This document shows positions 63,496-64,000 of a DNA stretch of 64,000 bases, one piece after another (within the stretch, counting starts at the first letter, position 1; each line of letters begins with the position of its first letter). Location: assembly GCF_014646055.1 (NCBI RefSeq), contig NZ_BMMS01000001.1, positions 209,892 through 273,891 of the forward strand. Direction: 5' to 3'. The notes under the pieces are model-generated. The model did not search any database. It was given only the letters and a program-made list of their open reading frames with translations, and was not told the origin of the DNA. The position numbers were made by a program, and so were the translations under genes. Source of the stretch: Wenjunlia tyrosinilytica (GTDB lineage: Bacteria > Actinomycetota > Actinomycetes > Streptomycetales > Streptomycetaceae).

Positions 63496-64000
63496 GACGG
63501 TCTCCGCTTCGTCCCGGCGCCGGGCGATGGTGACCCCGTCGGCGATGGGCAGGAGGATCGAGTCCATCCGGGGGTCGGCCTTCACATGATCGTTGAACGC
63601 CCGGATGGCCTGGGCGTTCTCGTATATGCCGGAGTCGGCCACGTCCCCGTGGTACAGCACATTGTCCGCGACGATCAGCCCGCCGGGCCGGACCCTGGGC
63701 ACGAGCTCCTCCCAGTACGTGATGTAGCCGGGCTTGTCCGCGTCCACGAACGCCAGGTCGATCCAGGGCTCGGCAGGGAGTCGGCGCAACGTTTCCGCGG
63801 CCGGGCCGATCCGCAGCTCCACGCGGTCCGCGACCCCCGCCCGCTCCCACGCCTCGCGGGCGATCGACGTCCACTCCTGCGAGACGTCCAGCGCCAGCAG
63901 GCGCCCGTCCTTGGGCAGGGCCTTCGCCATCGACAGCGAGGAGAACCCGGTGAAGGTCCCGATCTCCACGACCTGCCTGGCGCCCACAAGCCGCACCAGG
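63481..64000 (-). CDS. Class I SAM-dependent O-methyltransferase (caffeoyl-CoA type), partial
   Basis: The C-terminal 172 codons are in the window; the 5' end lies past the right edge. It shows SAM motif I VEIGTFTGFSSL, then LDVSQEW and FVDADKPGYITYWEELVPRVRPGGL, and DNVLYHG, as in cation-dependent catechol or caffeoyl-CoA O-methyltransferases. The substrate is a small phenolic or catechol-like molecule by family. The stop lies 15 bp inside the convergent phosphatase gene. Confidence 0.85.
   Translation of the reverse strand, partial: LVRLVGARQVVEIGTFTGFSSLSMAKALPKDGRLLALDVSQEWTSIAREAWERAGVADRVELRIGPAAETLRRLPAEPWIDLAFVDADKPGYITYWEELVPRVRPGGLIVADNVLYHGDVADSGIYENAQAIRAFNDHVKADPRMDSILLPIADGVTIARRRDEAETVSPGL

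Overview
The window is about 72% G+C, with dense operons, frequent GTG starts, ATGA/GTGA start-stop overlaps and many secreted or lipoprotein genes. Several families typical of Streptomyces are present (SCO2322-like protein, DUF4097, DUF4383, XRE/ATP-binding pairs, Tap-like exported hydrolases). The source is almost certainly a Streptomyces or close relative. All functions come from reading the sequence; no database search was run.

Layout. 1-3.7 kb (minus): the first codons of a nonribosomal peptide synthetase, preceded by a stand-alone penicillin-binding-protein-like hydrolase that resembles the trans-acting cyclases of NRPS clusters, then a copper amine oxidase split into two genes. 3.9-6.9 kb: a 3Fe-4S ferredoxin and aldehyde dehydrogenase, divergent from a metallo-beta-lactamase-fold hydrolase. 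6.9-12.4 kb: an ECF-type uptake operon with two exported surface proteins. 12.5-15.1 kb: a divergent sterol side-chain pair (FadA5-like thiolase, CYP125-like P450). The ferredoxin/ALDH and thiolase/P450 intergenic regions carry nearly the same KstR-like operator. 15.2-24.5 kb (mostly minus): exported hydrolase, patatin, GT87-PAP2 fusion, two paralogous small proteins and an MFS exporter fused to a winged helix. 24.8-36.1 kb: peptidoglycan-binding protein, HAD phosphatase, a decayed GDT1-like gene, UPF0014 permease, exported HNH nuclease, PhoD-like phosphatase, FAD/NAD(P)-binding protein, and an XRE plus ATP-binding regulatory locus.

36.2-45.3 kb is a glycan-use region: NodB deacetylase, exported GH30-CBM13 glucanase, ROK repressor, sugar ABC transporter and GH1 beta-glucosidase. 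The GH30 gene and the ABC operon have the same promoter design, TTGAC(T/G)-N17-TTAAAT with an identical 18-base operator over the -10 box. A likely scheme is extracellular cleavage of a beta-glucan by GH30, import of oligosaccharides and intracellular hydrolysis by GH1, controlled by the ROK protein.

45.4-55.6 kb holds a TetR-controlled membrane protein, cupin, amidase, exported C15-like protein, lipase, di-Mop protein, HAD protein and a group of poorly characterised genes including a DUF6745 pair. 56.0-58.6 kb is a scar of an integrated element beside tRNA-Val: an exported protein of four near-identical 48-residue repeats, an HD hydrolase, a poly-gamma-glutamate hydrolase fragment and a broken tyrosine integrase. 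58.8-64 kb holds conserved Streptomyces genes (DUF4097 lipoprotein, coiled-coil protein, FmdB zinc ribbon, DUF4383, RsbT-RsbX-like fusion) and a partial O-methyltransferase at the right edge.
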